DNA of 64,000 nt, from assembly GCA_902592275.1 (NCBI GenBank), contig CACJDW010000001.1, positions 151,771-215,770 on the forward strand, given 5' to 3'. The number at the start of each line of letters is the position of its first letter. The stretch's first letter is position 1. Shown here one piece after another: positions 50,920-62,094 of the stretch. The notes under the pieces were generated by a model. It searched no databases. It saw only the letters and a program-made list of their open reading frames with translations, and had not been told where the DNA came from. This stretch comes from an uncultured Pelagibacteraceae bacterium (GTDB lineage: Bacteria; Pseudomonadota; Alphaproteobacteria; Pelagibacterales; Pelagibacteraceae). A program made the translations under genes and the position numbers.

Positions 50920-51708
50920 TTAACTTCCCCAAATATAAATTGCAGCAAATAAGAATAGCCACACTACGTCAACGAAATGCCAGTACCAAGCAGCTGCTTC
51001 AAATCCAAAATGATGATCTTTAGTAAAATGACCAAGTCTTCCTCTCCACAAACATACTGCTAAAAATATAGTCCCAATTATTACGTGAAAACCATGAAAA
51101 CCTGTTGCCATATAAAATACAGCTCCATAAATATGGCCTGAGTAAGTAAAAGTAGCGTGATGGTATTCGTATGCTTGCAATAAAGTAAAAAAGAAACCAA
51201 GAATTACAGTTAGTGTTAATCCTTGTATAAATCCTTTTCTATCATCTTCTAATAAAGCATGATGAGCCCAAGTAACAGTTGTTCCTGATAATAATAATAC
51301 TAGAGTATTTATTAAAGGAATGTCCCAAGGATCAAATGTTTCAATGTCTTTTGGTGGCCACACATTTCCAACAAATTCATTTGGAAATAAACTAATATCA
51401 AAGTAAGCCCAGAACCATGCAACAAAGAACATTACCTCTGAAGCGATAAATAAAGTCATTCCATATCTGTGATGAATTTGAACAACAGGAGTATGGTGAC
51501 CTTGATGTTCAGCTTCAATTACTACATCTCTAAACCACATATATGCACCATAAATTAATAACGCTAAACCAAGATACATTCCCCACGAAATACCATTATG
51601 CATATAAAAAATTGCACCTATTGCTAATACTAAGCATGCAAAAGATGTATAGATTGGCCAAGGACTTGGATCAACTAAGTGGTAATCGTGTTTTTTTTCT
51701 GCTGACAT
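50920..51708 (-). CDS. ctaE: Cytochrome c oxidase subunit III
   Basis: A 262-residue membrane protein with about seven helices. HDYHLVDPSPWPIYTSFA at the start, EVMFFVAWFWAYFD, GTTVTWAHHALLEDDRKG and YWHFVDVVWLFLFAAIYIWGS at the end are characteristic. It completes the aa3-type oxidase with ctaC and ctaD. It starts nine bases after ctaG. Confidence 0.97.
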   Translation of the reverse strand: MSAEKKHDYHLVDPSPWPIYTSFACLVLAIGAIFYMHNGISWGMYLGLALLIYGAYMWFRDVVIEAEHQGHHTPVVQIHHRYGMTLFIASEVMFFVAWFWAYFDISLFPNEFVGNVWPPKDIETFDPWDIPLINTLVLLLSGTTVTWAHHALLEDDRKGFIQGLTLTVILGFFFTLLQAYEYHHATFTYSGHIYGAVFYMATGFHGFHVIIGTIFLAVCLWRGRLGHFTKDHHFGFEAAAWYWHFVDVVWLFLFAAIYIWGS

Positions 51709-51717
51709 TTTTCGTGA

Positions 51718-52251
51718 TTATGATTGTTTATAGTAATCTGTCGAGAAAAAAGTGTACGACATAGTTACATCTTGTAGGTTTTTTGTTGTTGGATCGTTTA
51801 CAAGATCAGGGTCTAAATAAAAAGTCATTACGTAAGTTGCCTTCTCCCCAGCCTTCAACTCTTGTTTTTCAAAACAAAAACATCCTAATTTACTGTAATA
51901 TTTGCCAAAACTTGCTGGTGACACGTTAAAACTAGCAACACCATAAGTAGTTTCGTCTCCAATATTCTCAACTTCAAACTCTATTCTGTTGACCTGGCCA
52001 ACCTTTACATCAATCACGTTCGATTTTGCCTTAAAATTCCATTCAAGATTATTCACATTTGTATCAAACCTCACGCTTACAACCTTGTCTAAAACTATTT
52101 TTGGAGCTTCTTTTGAAACCTGGGTTGTTCCTCCAAAACCAGTTACTCTACAGAACAAATCGTACAAAGGCACTGCTGCAAAAGATAATCCCAGCATAAG
52201 GACAAAAATCCCAGCTAAAAGTAAAGGAGTTAATGTTTTGCCTTTAATCAT
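51718..52251 (-). CDS. ctaG: Cytochrome c oxidase assembly protein CtaG (Cox11)
   Basis: Delivers copper to the CuB centre of subunit I. The 177-residue protein has one N-terminal helix (PLLLAGIFVLMLGLSFAAVPLYDLFCRVTGFGG) and the periplasmic Cu-binding C-x-C in KLGCFCFEKQELKAGE. The start codon overlaps the stop of a tiny upstream membrane-peptide gene (ATGA). Confidence 0.96.
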   Translation of the reverse strand: MIKGKTLTPLLLAGIFVLMLGLSFAAVPLYDLFCRVTGFGGTTQVSKEAPKIVLDKVVSVRFDTNVNNLEWNFKAKSNVIDVKVGQVNRIEFEVENIGDETTYGVASFNVSPASFGKYYSKLGCFCFEKQELKAGEKATYVMTFYLDPDLVNDPTTKNLQDVTMSYTFFSTDYYKQS

Positions 52252-52373
52252 ATCTGTCTATCAAATACTCCAACGTTGTATAAAGTAAAAATAAATAAAA
52301 ATACCATAAATGCTAAAATTGCTATTGCAGTTATAATATTTTTTTTCCTTGTTTTCTTGTCAGGCGTTATCAT
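52248..52373 (-). CDS. 41-residue single-pass membrane peptide, CoxF-like position
   Basis: A short open frame between ctaB and ctaG, starting MITPDKKTRKKNIITAIAIL and ending GVFDRQI. A basic N-terminus precedes one hydrophobic helix (about residues 13-33). It overlaps the stop of ctaB (ATGA) and the start of ctaG (ATGA), exactly filling the gap, which argues strongly that it is translated. In other alphaproteobacteria this position holds a small CoxF protein of the oxidase assembly set. The homology is inferred from place and shape, since the length is too small for confident matching. Confidence 0.78.
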   Translation of the reverse strand: MITPDKKTRKKNIITAIAILAFMVFLFIFTLYNVGVFDRQI

Positions 52374-53281
52374 AAAATTTTATCAATTAAAAAAAGAACA
52401 AAAATTAAAAATAAATACAAAATTGAATATCCAAAAATAGATTTTGCTTTTTTTGCATCAAATTTGTTTTTTTTAAATTTATAAAGTTCGAAACATAAAT
52501 AATTATAATAAATTGTCAAAATTAATGATGGGATTAAAAAAGTTATACCCACAAAGCCAATAGCATAAGGTAAAACAATTACTGGCAACATTGTTAAAGA
52601 ATAGACAAATATATTTAATTTTGTGCTCTCAACACCATTTGTTAATGGAAGCATTGGAATTTTCGCTTTTTTGTAATCATCTGATTTATACAAACTTAAA
52701 GCCCAAAAATGTGAAGGCGTCCAAAAGAATATGATTAAAAAGAATGTGATTGGCTCAAAAGTTAAAGAATTAGTAGCTATAGTCCAACCAATCACTGGGG
52801 GTAATGCTCCTGCAGCTCCTCCTATTACTATATTTTGTGGAGTTTTTCTTTTTAACCAAATTGTATAAACAAACACATAAAACAAAATAGTAAAAAGTAA
52901 TAAACTAGCTGATATTCTGTTTGAATAATAATCAAGCGCAATTACAGAAAAAATCGAAAGAGAAATTCCAAATACTAGTGCTTGATTTCTATTTACCTTG
53001 CCTGTTGGAATTGGTCTTAAACAAGTTCTTGTCATTAATGCATCAAGATCAGACTCATACCACATGTTTAAAGCTCCAGCAGCACCTGCTCCAATTGAAA
53101 CTAAAATAATTCCAATTATTGCATCCTTTGTTGGGATAATATTTGGGGCCATTAACAAACCAACTGCACATGTAAAAATAACCAAAGACATTACTCTTGG
53201 TTTCATTAATTTAAATAATTCAGATAAATTAAAGGCGTCTTCTTGAGATAAGTTTCTATTTTTTAATTTAGACTTAATCAT
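52370..53281 (-). CDS. ctaB: Protohaem IX farnesyltransferase (haem O synthase)
   Basis: UbiA-family prenyltransferase adding farnesyl to haem b, the first step to haem a. The 303-residue protein has LMKPRVMSLVIFTCAVGLL, the Asp-rich MWYESDLDALMTRTCLRPIPTGKV, and a second loop with KSDDYKKAKIPMLPLTNG. About eight helices. It supplies the neighbouring aa3 oxidase. A 33-base gap separates it from ctaD. Confidence 0.96.
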   Translation of the reverse strand: MIKSKLKNRNLSQEDAFNLSELFKLMKPRVMSLVIFTCAVGLLMAPNIIPTKDAIIGIILVSIGAGAAGALNMWYESDLDALMTRTCLRPIPTGKVNRNQALVFGISLSIFSVIALDYYSNRISASLLLFTILFYVFVYTIWLKRKTPQNIVIGGAAGALPPVIGWTIATNSLTFEPITFFLIIFFWTPSHFWALSLYKSDDYKKAKIPMLPLTNGVESTKLNIFVYSLTMLPVIVLPYAIGFVGITFLIPSLILTIYYNYLCFELYKFKKNKFDAKKAKSIFGYSILYLFLIFVLFLIDKIL

Positions 53282-53314
53282 TAATTTAAAGTTAAAAAAT
53301 CTTGTTTGCTATAT

Positions 53315-55766
<2,452 letters not shown>

Positions 55767-55776
55767 TTTTTTACCC

Positions 55777-55805
55777 TATATAGAGTGTCTTTTAAAAAAA
55801 TACAC
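55777..55805 (-). promoter_or_regulatory. Dyad and possible -10 element upstream of ctaC
   Basis: In the 61-base gap between rsmE and ctaC, inverted half-sites GTGTcTTTT and AAAAtACAC face each other across three A/T bases at 55785-55805. TATATA at 55777-55782 lies on the ctaC side, 11 bases from the ATG. The placement suits a regulator binding just behind a promoter. No known operator consensus was recognised. Confidence 0.35.
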
Positions 55806-55827
55806 TTTTACTTTTAGCGACAAAATA

Positions 55828-56526
55828 TCAATTAATGGCGTAATTTATGATCGATAGAGCAGAAATTACAGCCGTTTCAGATCTCAATATGTTTTCATTG
55901 ATTTTAATAGGCTGAACACCATTAAATTTAAGAATCTCTTCCCTCTCCTCCTCAGAAAAATCTCCCTCTGGTCCTATGATTACACAAGTGGGTTTTATAG
56001 TTAACTTTTTAATGTCAATTTTTGTATTAGCAGTGTTGAGATCAGTAAAAATTAAATCCATATCATTATTTAAAAAGCTTTTTAATTTTTGAGGATCCTC
56101 AATTGATGGAACTGTGATTCTATTTGACTGTTCGGCTGCTTCTATGATTACTTTTTTCAATCTCTCTTTATTTATCTTTCTAACAATCGTCCTTTCAAAG
56201 ATGACTGGTAAAAACTTAGTTACCCCAAGCTCCGTTGCTTTTTGGATCATGAAATTAAAGTAATTTGATTTGATTGGAGAGAAAGCTAACCAGAGTTCTT
56301 TAGTATTTTCTTTCTGTCTTAATTGTTTCGTAACATTAAATTCAACTATGCTTTTTGTTATATTTACGATTTTCGCTTCCCATTCTCCACTAATATTAAA
56401 AAGAGAAAAAACTTCTTTTTCTTTAAGTCTCATTACTTTTGAAACATAGTAAGATTGAGATTTATCAAGTTTGTCAGTCAAATTAAGAGATAAACTTTTT
56501 GAATAAAATAATCTAATGTTACTCAT
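55828..56526 (-). CDS. rsmE: 16S rRNA (uracil-1498-N3)-methyltransferase
   Basis: SPOUT methyltransferase acting on 16S rRNA. The 232-residue enzyme has a PUA-like N-terminal domain (SQSYYVSKVMRLKEKEVFSLFN), ATELGVTKFLPVIFERT, EAAEQSNRITVPSI and the knot motifs CVIIGPEGDFSEEEREEI and ILRSETAVISAL. It diverges from the dehalogenase-like gene across 16 bases. Confidence 0.95.
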   Translation of the reverse strand: MSNIRLFYSKSLSLNLTDKLDKSQSYYVSKVMRLKEKEVFSLFNISGEWEAKIVNITKSIVEFNVTKQLRQKENTKELWLAFSPIKSNYFNFMIQKATELGVTKFLPVIFERTIVRKINKERLKKVIIEAAEQSNRITVPSIEDPQKLKSFLNNDMDLIFTDLNTANTKIDIKKLTIKPTCVIIGPEGDFSEEEREEILKFNGVQPIKINENILRSETAVISALSIINYAIN

Positions 56527-56542
56527 ATTGATAAGTTAGTTT

Positions 56543-57205
56543 ATGAAAAATATTAAAGCAATAATTTTTGATGCTTACGGCACCTTATTTGATGTCAATT
56601 CAGCTGCTGAAAAATGTAAAGATAAAATAGGTGATAAGTGGGAAGGTTTTGCTAATTATTGGAGAACAACACAATTAGAATATACTTGGCTTAGAAGTTT
56701 AATGAAACGTCACAAGGATTTTTGGCAGGTAACAGAGGATAGTTTAGATAAATCAATGAAAACTTATGAGATAGACTCTTCAATGAGAAAGGAGTTATTA
56801 GATCTTTATAAAAGTCTTTCACCATTTAAAGAAGTTCCGGAAGTTTTAAAATCATTAAAAGAAAAAGATTATAAACTTGCTATTCTTTCAAATGGTACTC
56901 CTTCCCTGCTCGATGAATTGGTTAAGAGTAATAATTTAGAAAATATATTTAATGATATTTTTTCAATTGAAGAGGTTGGAGTTTATAAACCAGAATCTAA
57001 AGTTTACGATCTTCCAATAAAGCAATATCAAATTCAAACAAATGAAGTTGCTTTTTTAAGTGCAAATTCTTGGGATGTTTCAGGTGGTGGAAACTATGGT
57101 TATAATTCTATTTGGGTCAATAGAAGCAACAATACTTTTGATAATCTAGATTATGTCCCAAAACATCAAATCAAAGATCTTAGTAAGTTACTTGATATAT
57201 TATAA
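56543..57205 (+). CDS. Haloacid dehalogenase type II (2-haloacid dehalogenase family)
   Basis: A 220-residue HAD hydrolase. The nucleophile is Asp10 in IFDAYGTLFDV; Arg41 in YWRTTQLEYTWLR, Ser116-Asn117 in LSNGTP, Lys149 in VYKPESKVY and the trio Ser173, Asn175, Asp178 in LSANSWDVSGGG reproduce the catalytic set known for (S)-2-haloacid dehalogenases. The natural substrate in this organism is unknown; small halogenated acids are plausible. It is followed by pirin and qor on the same strand. Confidence 0.88.
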   Translation: MKNIKAIIFDAYGTLFDVNSAAEKCKDKIGDKWEGFANYWRTTQLEYTWLRSLMKRHKDFWQVTEDSLDKSMKTYEIDSSMRKELLDLYKSLSPFKEVPEVLKSLKEKDYKLAILSNGTPSLLDELVKSNNLENIFNDIFSIEEVGVYKPESKVYDLPIKQYQIQTNEVAFLSANSWDVSGGGNYGYNSIWVNRSNNTFDNLDYVPKHQIKDLSKLLDIL

Positions 57206-57225
57206 AAAATTCTTATTTAAGAAAT

Positions 57226-58062
57226 ATGAAAAATATTGAAGTTAGTAAAATTATTGACCCTATTCCGGCTTCTGATGGTGCTGGCGTTAAATTAAAAAGA
57301 AGTATTGGTGTTGAGCCAAATTATTTTGATCCATTTTTAATGTTAGATGAGTTTGGATCAGAAAATAGTGAGGATTATATTGCAGGTTTTCCACCCCACC
57401 CTCATCGAGGAATTGAAACAGTTACTTATATGTTAGCTGGAGATTTTGAGCACAAAGATAGTACCGGTGGTGAAGGTAGAATGACTGCTGGTGATGTTCA
57501 GTGGATGAAAACAGGTAGTGGAATTATTCATTCAGAGATGCCTGCAATGAAAGAAGGTAAACTTCATGGATTTCAATTGTGGATCAATATGCCTGCTAAA
57601 TTGAAAATGAGTAAGCCTGAGTATATTTATATCGATGCTGATAAGATGAGTCTTCATAAAGATGATGATAAACAAGTAAAAGTAATAGCTGGAAAATTTG
57701 AAAAAGCTGAAGGTCCTGTTAAAGGACACAATGTTGAGCCAGTTTATTTTGATGTAGAATTAAACAAAGATAAAGAGTTCAATTTTAAATTACCATCTAC
57801 TCACAATACGTTTATTTATTTAATTAGTGGAGAAATCGAAATTGGCAAAAATAAACATGAAAAAGTTAAAGACAGTAATTTAATTCTTTTAACTAAGGGT
57901 GAAGATTTAACAGTTAAGGCTCAATCAAATGCCAAATTCTTGTTAATTTCAGGGAAACCAATTAATGAAGAAATAGCTAGAGGTGGACCATTTGTAATGA
58001 ATACTAAAGCAGAAATCTTGCAAGCTGTTCAAGATTATCATAATGGTAGATTTGTAAAATAA
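57226..58062 (+). CDS. Pirin family protein
   Basis: A 278-residue double-cupin protein. The metal-binding N-terminal cupin has FPPHPHRGIETVTYMLAG, DVQWMKTGSGIIHSEMP with the His/Glu ligands, and HGFQLWINMPAKLKM. The C-terminal RGGPFVMNTKAEILQAVQDYHNGRF is the Pirin_C hallmark. Functions reported for the family vary (quercetinase, regulatory), so the role here is open. Confidence 0.93.
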   Translation: MKNIEVSKIIDPIPASDGAGVKLKRSIGVEPNYFDPFLMLDEFGSENSEDYIAGFPPHPHRGIETVTYMLAGDFEHKDSTGGEGRMTAGDVQWMKTGSGIIHSEMPAMKEGKLHGFQLWINMPAKLKMSKPEYIYIDADKMSLHKDDDKQVKVIAGKFEKAEGPVKGHNVEPVYFDVELNKDKEFNFKLPSTHNTFIYLISGEIEIGKNKHEKVKDSNLILLTKGEDLTVKAQSNAKFLLISGKPINEEIARGGPFVMNTKAEILQAVQDYHNGRFVK

Positions 58063-58065
58063 ATT

Positions 58066-59040
58066 ATGAAAGCTGTAGAAATCAATAAAACTGGCGGACC
58101 TGAAGTTTTAAAAGTTAAGGATATATCTTTAGAGAAACCTGGTCCTGATCAAGTAACAATTGAACAAAAAGCAATTGGACTTAACTACATTGATACTTAC
58201 CATAGATCTGGTTTGTACCCATTAAAACTACCGATTGGTTTAGGTTTAGAGGGTGCTGGAATTATTACTGATGTTGGAGAGAACGTAAAAGACTTCAATG
58301 TTGGTGATAAAATTTCTTATGCAGGTATTCCTTTAGGTTCATATTGCTCACACAGAAATTACCCGACTAAGAACTTGGTAAAAGTACCAGATGGTATTGA
58401 TCTTGAGGTAGCAGCAACCTTGATGACAAAAGGTTTAACAACTTTTTATCTTTTGCACAAAACTTATCCAGTCAAATCAGGTGAAACAGTTTTATTTCAC
58501 GCAGCTGCTGGCGGGGTTGGTCAGATTTTTGGACAATGGGCAAAGAGTTTAGGCTGTACTGTTATTGGTACAGTTGGTTCAGATGAAAAAGTAAATATTG
58601 CAAAAGAAAATGGTTACGATCATGTAATTAATTACAATAAAGAAGACTTTGCTAAAAGAGTTTTGGAAATTACAAATGGTAAGGGTGTCCCTGTTGTATA
58701 CGACGGTGTAGGTAAAGATACACTAGATGGATCAATTGAATGTTTAGCAATAAGAGGAATGATGGTTTCATTTGGAAATGCATCTGGACCGTTGTCAGAT
58801 ATTAATGTGCCAAAAGTTATTCAACCAAAAGGCCTTTATCTTGTTAGGCCATCTATGCAACAATACCTGTCAACAAGAGAAGAATTAGATGAAGCATCAA
58901 AAACAATGTTTGAAAAAATTAGTTCTGGAAAAGTTAAAATTAAAATTTTCAAAAAATATAAATTAGAAGAAGTTATTAAAGCTCATCAAGATCTTGAGGG
59001 TAGAAAAATTTTAGGTCCAGCTGTTATAGTTCCTAATTAA
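58066..59040 (+). CDS. qor: NADPH:quinone oxidoreductase-like MDR protein
   Basis: A 324-residue zinc-free medium-chain reductase. It has MKAVEINKTGGPEVLKVKDI, NYIDTYHRSGLYPLKLP, the NADPH-binding FHAAAGGVGQIFGQWAKSLG and a C-terminal GRKILGPAVIVP. It matches quinone oxidoreductase Qor, which reduces quinones or related enones. It ends eight bases inside the convergent DUF2721 gene. Confidence 0.93.
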   Translation: MKAVEINKTGGPEVLKVKDISLEKPGPDQVTIEQKAIGLNYIDTYHRSGLYPLKLPIGLGLEGAGIITDVGENVKDFNVGDKISYAGIPLGSYCSHRNYPTKNLVKVPDGIDLEVAATLMTKGLTTFYLLHKTYPVKSGETVLFHAAAGGVGQIFGQWAKSLGCTVIGTVGSDEKVNIAKENGYDHVINYNKEDFAKRVLEITNGKGVPVVYDGVGKDTLDGSIECLAIRGMMVSFGNASGPLSDINVPKVIQPKGLYLVRPSMQQYLSTREELDEASKTMFEKISSGKVKIKIFKKYKLEEVIKAHQDLEGRKILGPAVIVPN

Positions 59041-59437
59041 CATCAACATCCATATCAGACATATGGAGCTTAAGTGCATTTGTTGAAATTTGAATTTCTC
59101 GGATAAAAAAAATTATAGATATAATCATTGATAAACAACATGACCCAAAAATTATTCTAGCTAAAAGAACTTCATCTAAATAAAGAGCAAATACTGTAAG
59201 CATATTGAATAAAAATCCAAATGCAGCAAATAATATTGTCCATCTTAGAAGTGTTATTCTGCCACTTAAGTTAATGAACTGTTTCTTCCATTCTGGAGGT
59301 ATATGTTTTTCATAAACATGCTCATCATGAAGCTGACGAATTAAAATACTAAGAGAATGAAATCGGTTACTATATACGCTCATTAACAGTGGAATGGCAG
59401 GAAACATTAGTGCTGTGACTGTGTAATCTATATTCAT
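59033..59437 (-). CDS. DUF2721 membrane protein
   Basis: A 134-residue protein from the ATG at 59437 (a TTG at 59446 would add three residues). It shows three hydrophobic segments: near the N-terminus (LMFPAIPLLMSVYSNRF), WTILFAAFGFLFNMLTVFALYL and IIFGSCCLSMIISIIFFIREI. RFHSLSILIRQL and the final IQISTNALKLHMSDM fit DUF2721, a family of unknown function. It diverges from ubiA across 52 bases. Confidence 0.75.
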   Translation of the reverse strand: MNIDYTVTALMFPAIPLLMSVYSNRFHSLSILIRQLHDEHVYEKHIPPEWKKQFINLSGRITLLRWTILFAAFGFLFNMLTVFALYLDEVLLARIIFGSCCLSMIISIIFFIREIQISTNALKLHMSDMDVDVN

Positions 59438-59439
59438 AC

Positions 59440-59460
59440 GAATCAATTTGATTATGAATC
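59440..59460. promoter_or_regulatory. Two GANTC sites between DUF2721 and ubiA
   Basis: GAATC occurs at 59440-59444 and 59456-59460 in the 52-base divergent gap. Both are targets for the CcrM enzyme encoded in this window. Paired sites in a short intergenic stretch suggest, but do not show, methylation-sensitive promoters. Confidence 0.3.
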
Positions 59461-59489
59461 TAGCCTTTGTTATTTACAAGTAAAATATT

Positions 59490-60353
59490 ATGAACCAAGC
59501 AAAACTTTTTATTGAATTAACAAGATTAAAAAAACCTATTGGCTTTATGTTGTTATTCTGGCCATGTGCATGGGGTTTGACATTAGCTTATGATTTTAAA
59601 GAAAGTTTGGATAATTATTATTTATATTTATTTTTTTTTTTTTTAGGTGCTGTTTTGATGAGATCGGCAGGATGCATAGTAAACGATATCTTGGATAAAG
59701 AATTTGACGCAAAAGTATTTAGAACAAAAAATCGACCTATTGCTTCAGGTAAGGTTTCCATTAAACTTGGAATTTTTTATTCCTTATTTTTATGTCTTTT
59801 AGCCTTGTTGGTTCTTTTAAATTTTAATTTATTTACTATAATTTTAGCTTTAGCTTCAATGCCGCTAGCTTTCACTTATCCTCTAATGAAAAGATTTACC
59901 TATTGGCCACAATTATTTTTAGGGATTACTTTTAATTATGGAATTATTCTTGGATGGACAGCAATTAAAGGTCAGATAGATATTATACCAGTTATATTCT
60001 ATATAGGAGCCATATTTTGGACACTGGGGTATGATACAATTTATGGATATCAAGATATTAAAGATGACGAAATAATAGGAATTAAATCAACATCAATTAA
60101 ATTTAAAAACAGCCCATATATTTTCTTATATTTATGTTATTCAATATTTTTTTTATCTTTATTGATTATGAATCATTTGATGAATTTAAATAAAATAAGT
60201 CTTATGTTTTTATTATTAGTAATTATACAATTATTTTATTTTCAATTGAAAAAGTTAAATGTAAAAAAATCATCTAGCTGTCTTGAAACTTTTAAATCAA
60301 ACAATTTATTGGGATTAATAGTATTGTTTGTTTTGCTAGTAGGAAAAATTTAA
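59490..60353 (+). CDS. ubiA: 4-hydroxybenzoate polyprenyltransferase
   Basis: Attaches the polyprenyl tail to 4-hydroxybenzoate in ubiquinone synthesis. The 287-residue membrane enzyme has the first Asp-rich loop GCIVNDILDKEFDAKVFRTKNRPIASG and the second YGYQDIKDDEIIGIKSTSIKF, with about eight helices. One base separates its stop from the ABC transporter gene. Confidence 0.95.
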   Translation: MNQAKLFIELTRLKKPIGFMLLFWPCAWGLTLAYDFKESLDNYYLYLFFFFLGAVLMRSAGCIVNDILDKEFDAKVFRTKNRPIASGKVSIKLGIFYSLFLCLLALLVLLNFNLFTIILALASMPLAFTYPLMKRFTYWPQLFLGITFNYGIILGWTAIKGQIDIIPVIFYIGAIFWTLGYDTIYGYQDIKDDEIIGIKSTSIKFKNSPYIFLYLCYSIFFLSLLIMNHLMNLNKISLMFLLLVIIQLFYFQLKKLNVKKSSSCLETFKSNNLLGLIVLFVLLVGKI

Positions 60354-60354
60354 T

Positions 60355-62094
60355 ATGACAAAAATAGAAATTGTTAAAAGATTATACAAAGATTATACAA
60401 AAAAATATTTAAAAAATATTCTAATAGCATTCGCATTTTCACTTTTACTTGCTGCTAGCACCTCTTCTGTCGCTTACCTGCTTGATCCAGCAATTAAAAA
60501 ATTGTTTATTGAACAAAACCAATCACTAATATTAGTAATACCTATTTTAATAATTATAGCTTTTTCCATTAAAGGAGCATCACTTTATATTGCAAGAGTT
60601 GTAATGATTGGAGTCTCAGAGGAGGTAAAAAAAGATATTCAAAAAGATATATTTTCCTCTCTATTAAAAGCAGATACACAAATTATAGATGACAAACATT
60701 CAGGGAAGTTTATTGCTAATTTAACCAATGATGTAACGATGATAACTAATTTGCTTAGTACAGTCGTTTTAAATTTATTTAAAGATTCTCTAACTCTGGT
60801 TGGATTACTTTTTGTAATGTTTTATCAAAATTGGAAACTTTCTTTGATAGCTATAATTATGATACCACTTGCGAGCATTGCTGCAAAATCATTAGGAAAA
60901 AGAATAAGCAAAGTTGCTACTCAACAAATGACTCGAGCTGGTGCTCTTACAGCTTATTTAATAGAAATGTTTAAAAACCATAAATTAATTAAAATTTTTC
61001 AAAAAGAAAATTACGAAAAAAATAGAGCATTTGAATTTATAGAAAATCTTAAAGAATCTACAAAAAAAATAGCTATAGTTTTTGTGAGGGCTTCCCCAAT
61101 AATGGAATTTTTGACAGGAATTATGATAGCATTTCTTATATTTTTTGCGGCAAAATTAATTTCAAAAAATGAATTAGAAGTAAGCAATTTTTTCTCATTC
61201 CTCGCTGCAATGATGTTGGCCTACCAACCTGTAAGATCACTAGCAACAATTAACATATCTATTCAGCAGGGAATATCTGGTGCGATAAGGGTTTTACCTA
61301 TTATAGATGAAAAGCCAAAAATTATTGAAAGAGACAATGCACAAAGTCTAATAATAAATGATGGTTCAATAGAATTTAAAAATGTAGATTTTAAATATCC
61401 CAAGACTGAAAAACAAATATTAAAGTCTGTAAACCTAAAATTTACTGGTGGTCATATGACAGCTTTAGTTGGCCACAGTGGTGCAGGGAAATCAACTATA
61501 TTAAATTTAATACCGAGGTTTTATGATCCTGTTAAAGGGGAAGTAGAAATTGATGGCCAATCTATTCATTTATGCAATATAAATTCATTAAGAAAAAACA
61601 TTTCACTTGTGAGTCAAGACACTACGTTATTTGATGATACTATAAAAAGTAATATCGCATATGCTAACTCAGACGCTTCAGAAAATGAGATTAAAGAGGC
61701 TGCAAAATTATCATTTGCGAACGAATTCATAGAAAAATTACCAAATAAATACGAGACACTCATTGGTGAAAATGGAATAAGATTGTCAGGAGGTGAAAAA
61801 CAGAGACTTTCAATTGCTAGGGCACTTTTAAAAAAAAGTCCCATTATATTACTAGATGAAGCTACTTCTTCTTTAGATGCTGAAACTGAGGATAAAATTC
61901 AAAAAGCAATAAATATTCTAACCCAAGGTAGAACGACAATTGTAATTGCTCACAGACTATCTACAATACTAAATTCAAATAAAATTTATGTAATTGACTC
62001 TGGATTGATCAGTGCTGAAGGAACTCATGAAGAATTATTAAAAAATTCAAATGTTTATAAAAACTTTTATCAAAAACAGATAAAAAAATCTTAA
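60355..62094 (+). CDS. msbA: MsbA-like ABC transporter (fused permease and ATPase)
   Basis: A 579-residue half-transporter. Six helices occupy residues 1-310; the ATPase domain has Walker A ALVGHSGAGKST, Q-loop SLVSQDTTLFDD, signature RLSGGEKQRLSIARALL, Walker B PIILLDEATSSLD and the switch His in IAHRLST. MsbA flips lipid A-core across the inner membrane. That assignment rests on the waaA and lpxK genes that follow; other lipid exporters have similar sequences. Its stop overlaps waaA by one base (TAATG). Confidence 0.88.
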   Translation: MTKIEIVKRLYKDYTKKYLKNILIAFAFSLLLAASTSSVAYLLDPAIKKLFIEQNQSLILVIPILIIIAFSIKGASLYIARVVMIGVSEEVKKDIQKDIFSSLLKADTQIIDDKHSGKFIANLTNDVTMITNLLSTVVLNLFKDSLTLVGLLFVMFYQNWKLSLIAIIMIPLASIAAKSLGKRISKVATQQMTRAGALTAYLIEMFKNHKLIKIFQKENYEKNRAFEFIENLKESTKKIAIVFVRASPIMEFLTGIMIAFLIFFAAKLISKNELEVSNFFSFLAAMMLAYQPVRSLATINISIQQGISGAIRVLPIIDEKPKIIERDNAQSLIINDGSIEFKNVDFKYPKTEKQILKSVNLKFTGGHMTALVGHSGAGKSTILNLIPRFYDPVKGEVEIDGQSIHLCNINSLRKNISLVSQDTTLFDDTIKSNIAYANSDASENEIKEAAKLSFANEFIEKLPNKYETLIGENGIRLSGGEKQRLSIARALLKKSPIILLDEATSSLDAETEDKIQKAINILTQGRTTIVIAHRLSTILNSNKIYVIDSGLISAEGTHEELLKNSNVYKNFYQKQIKKS

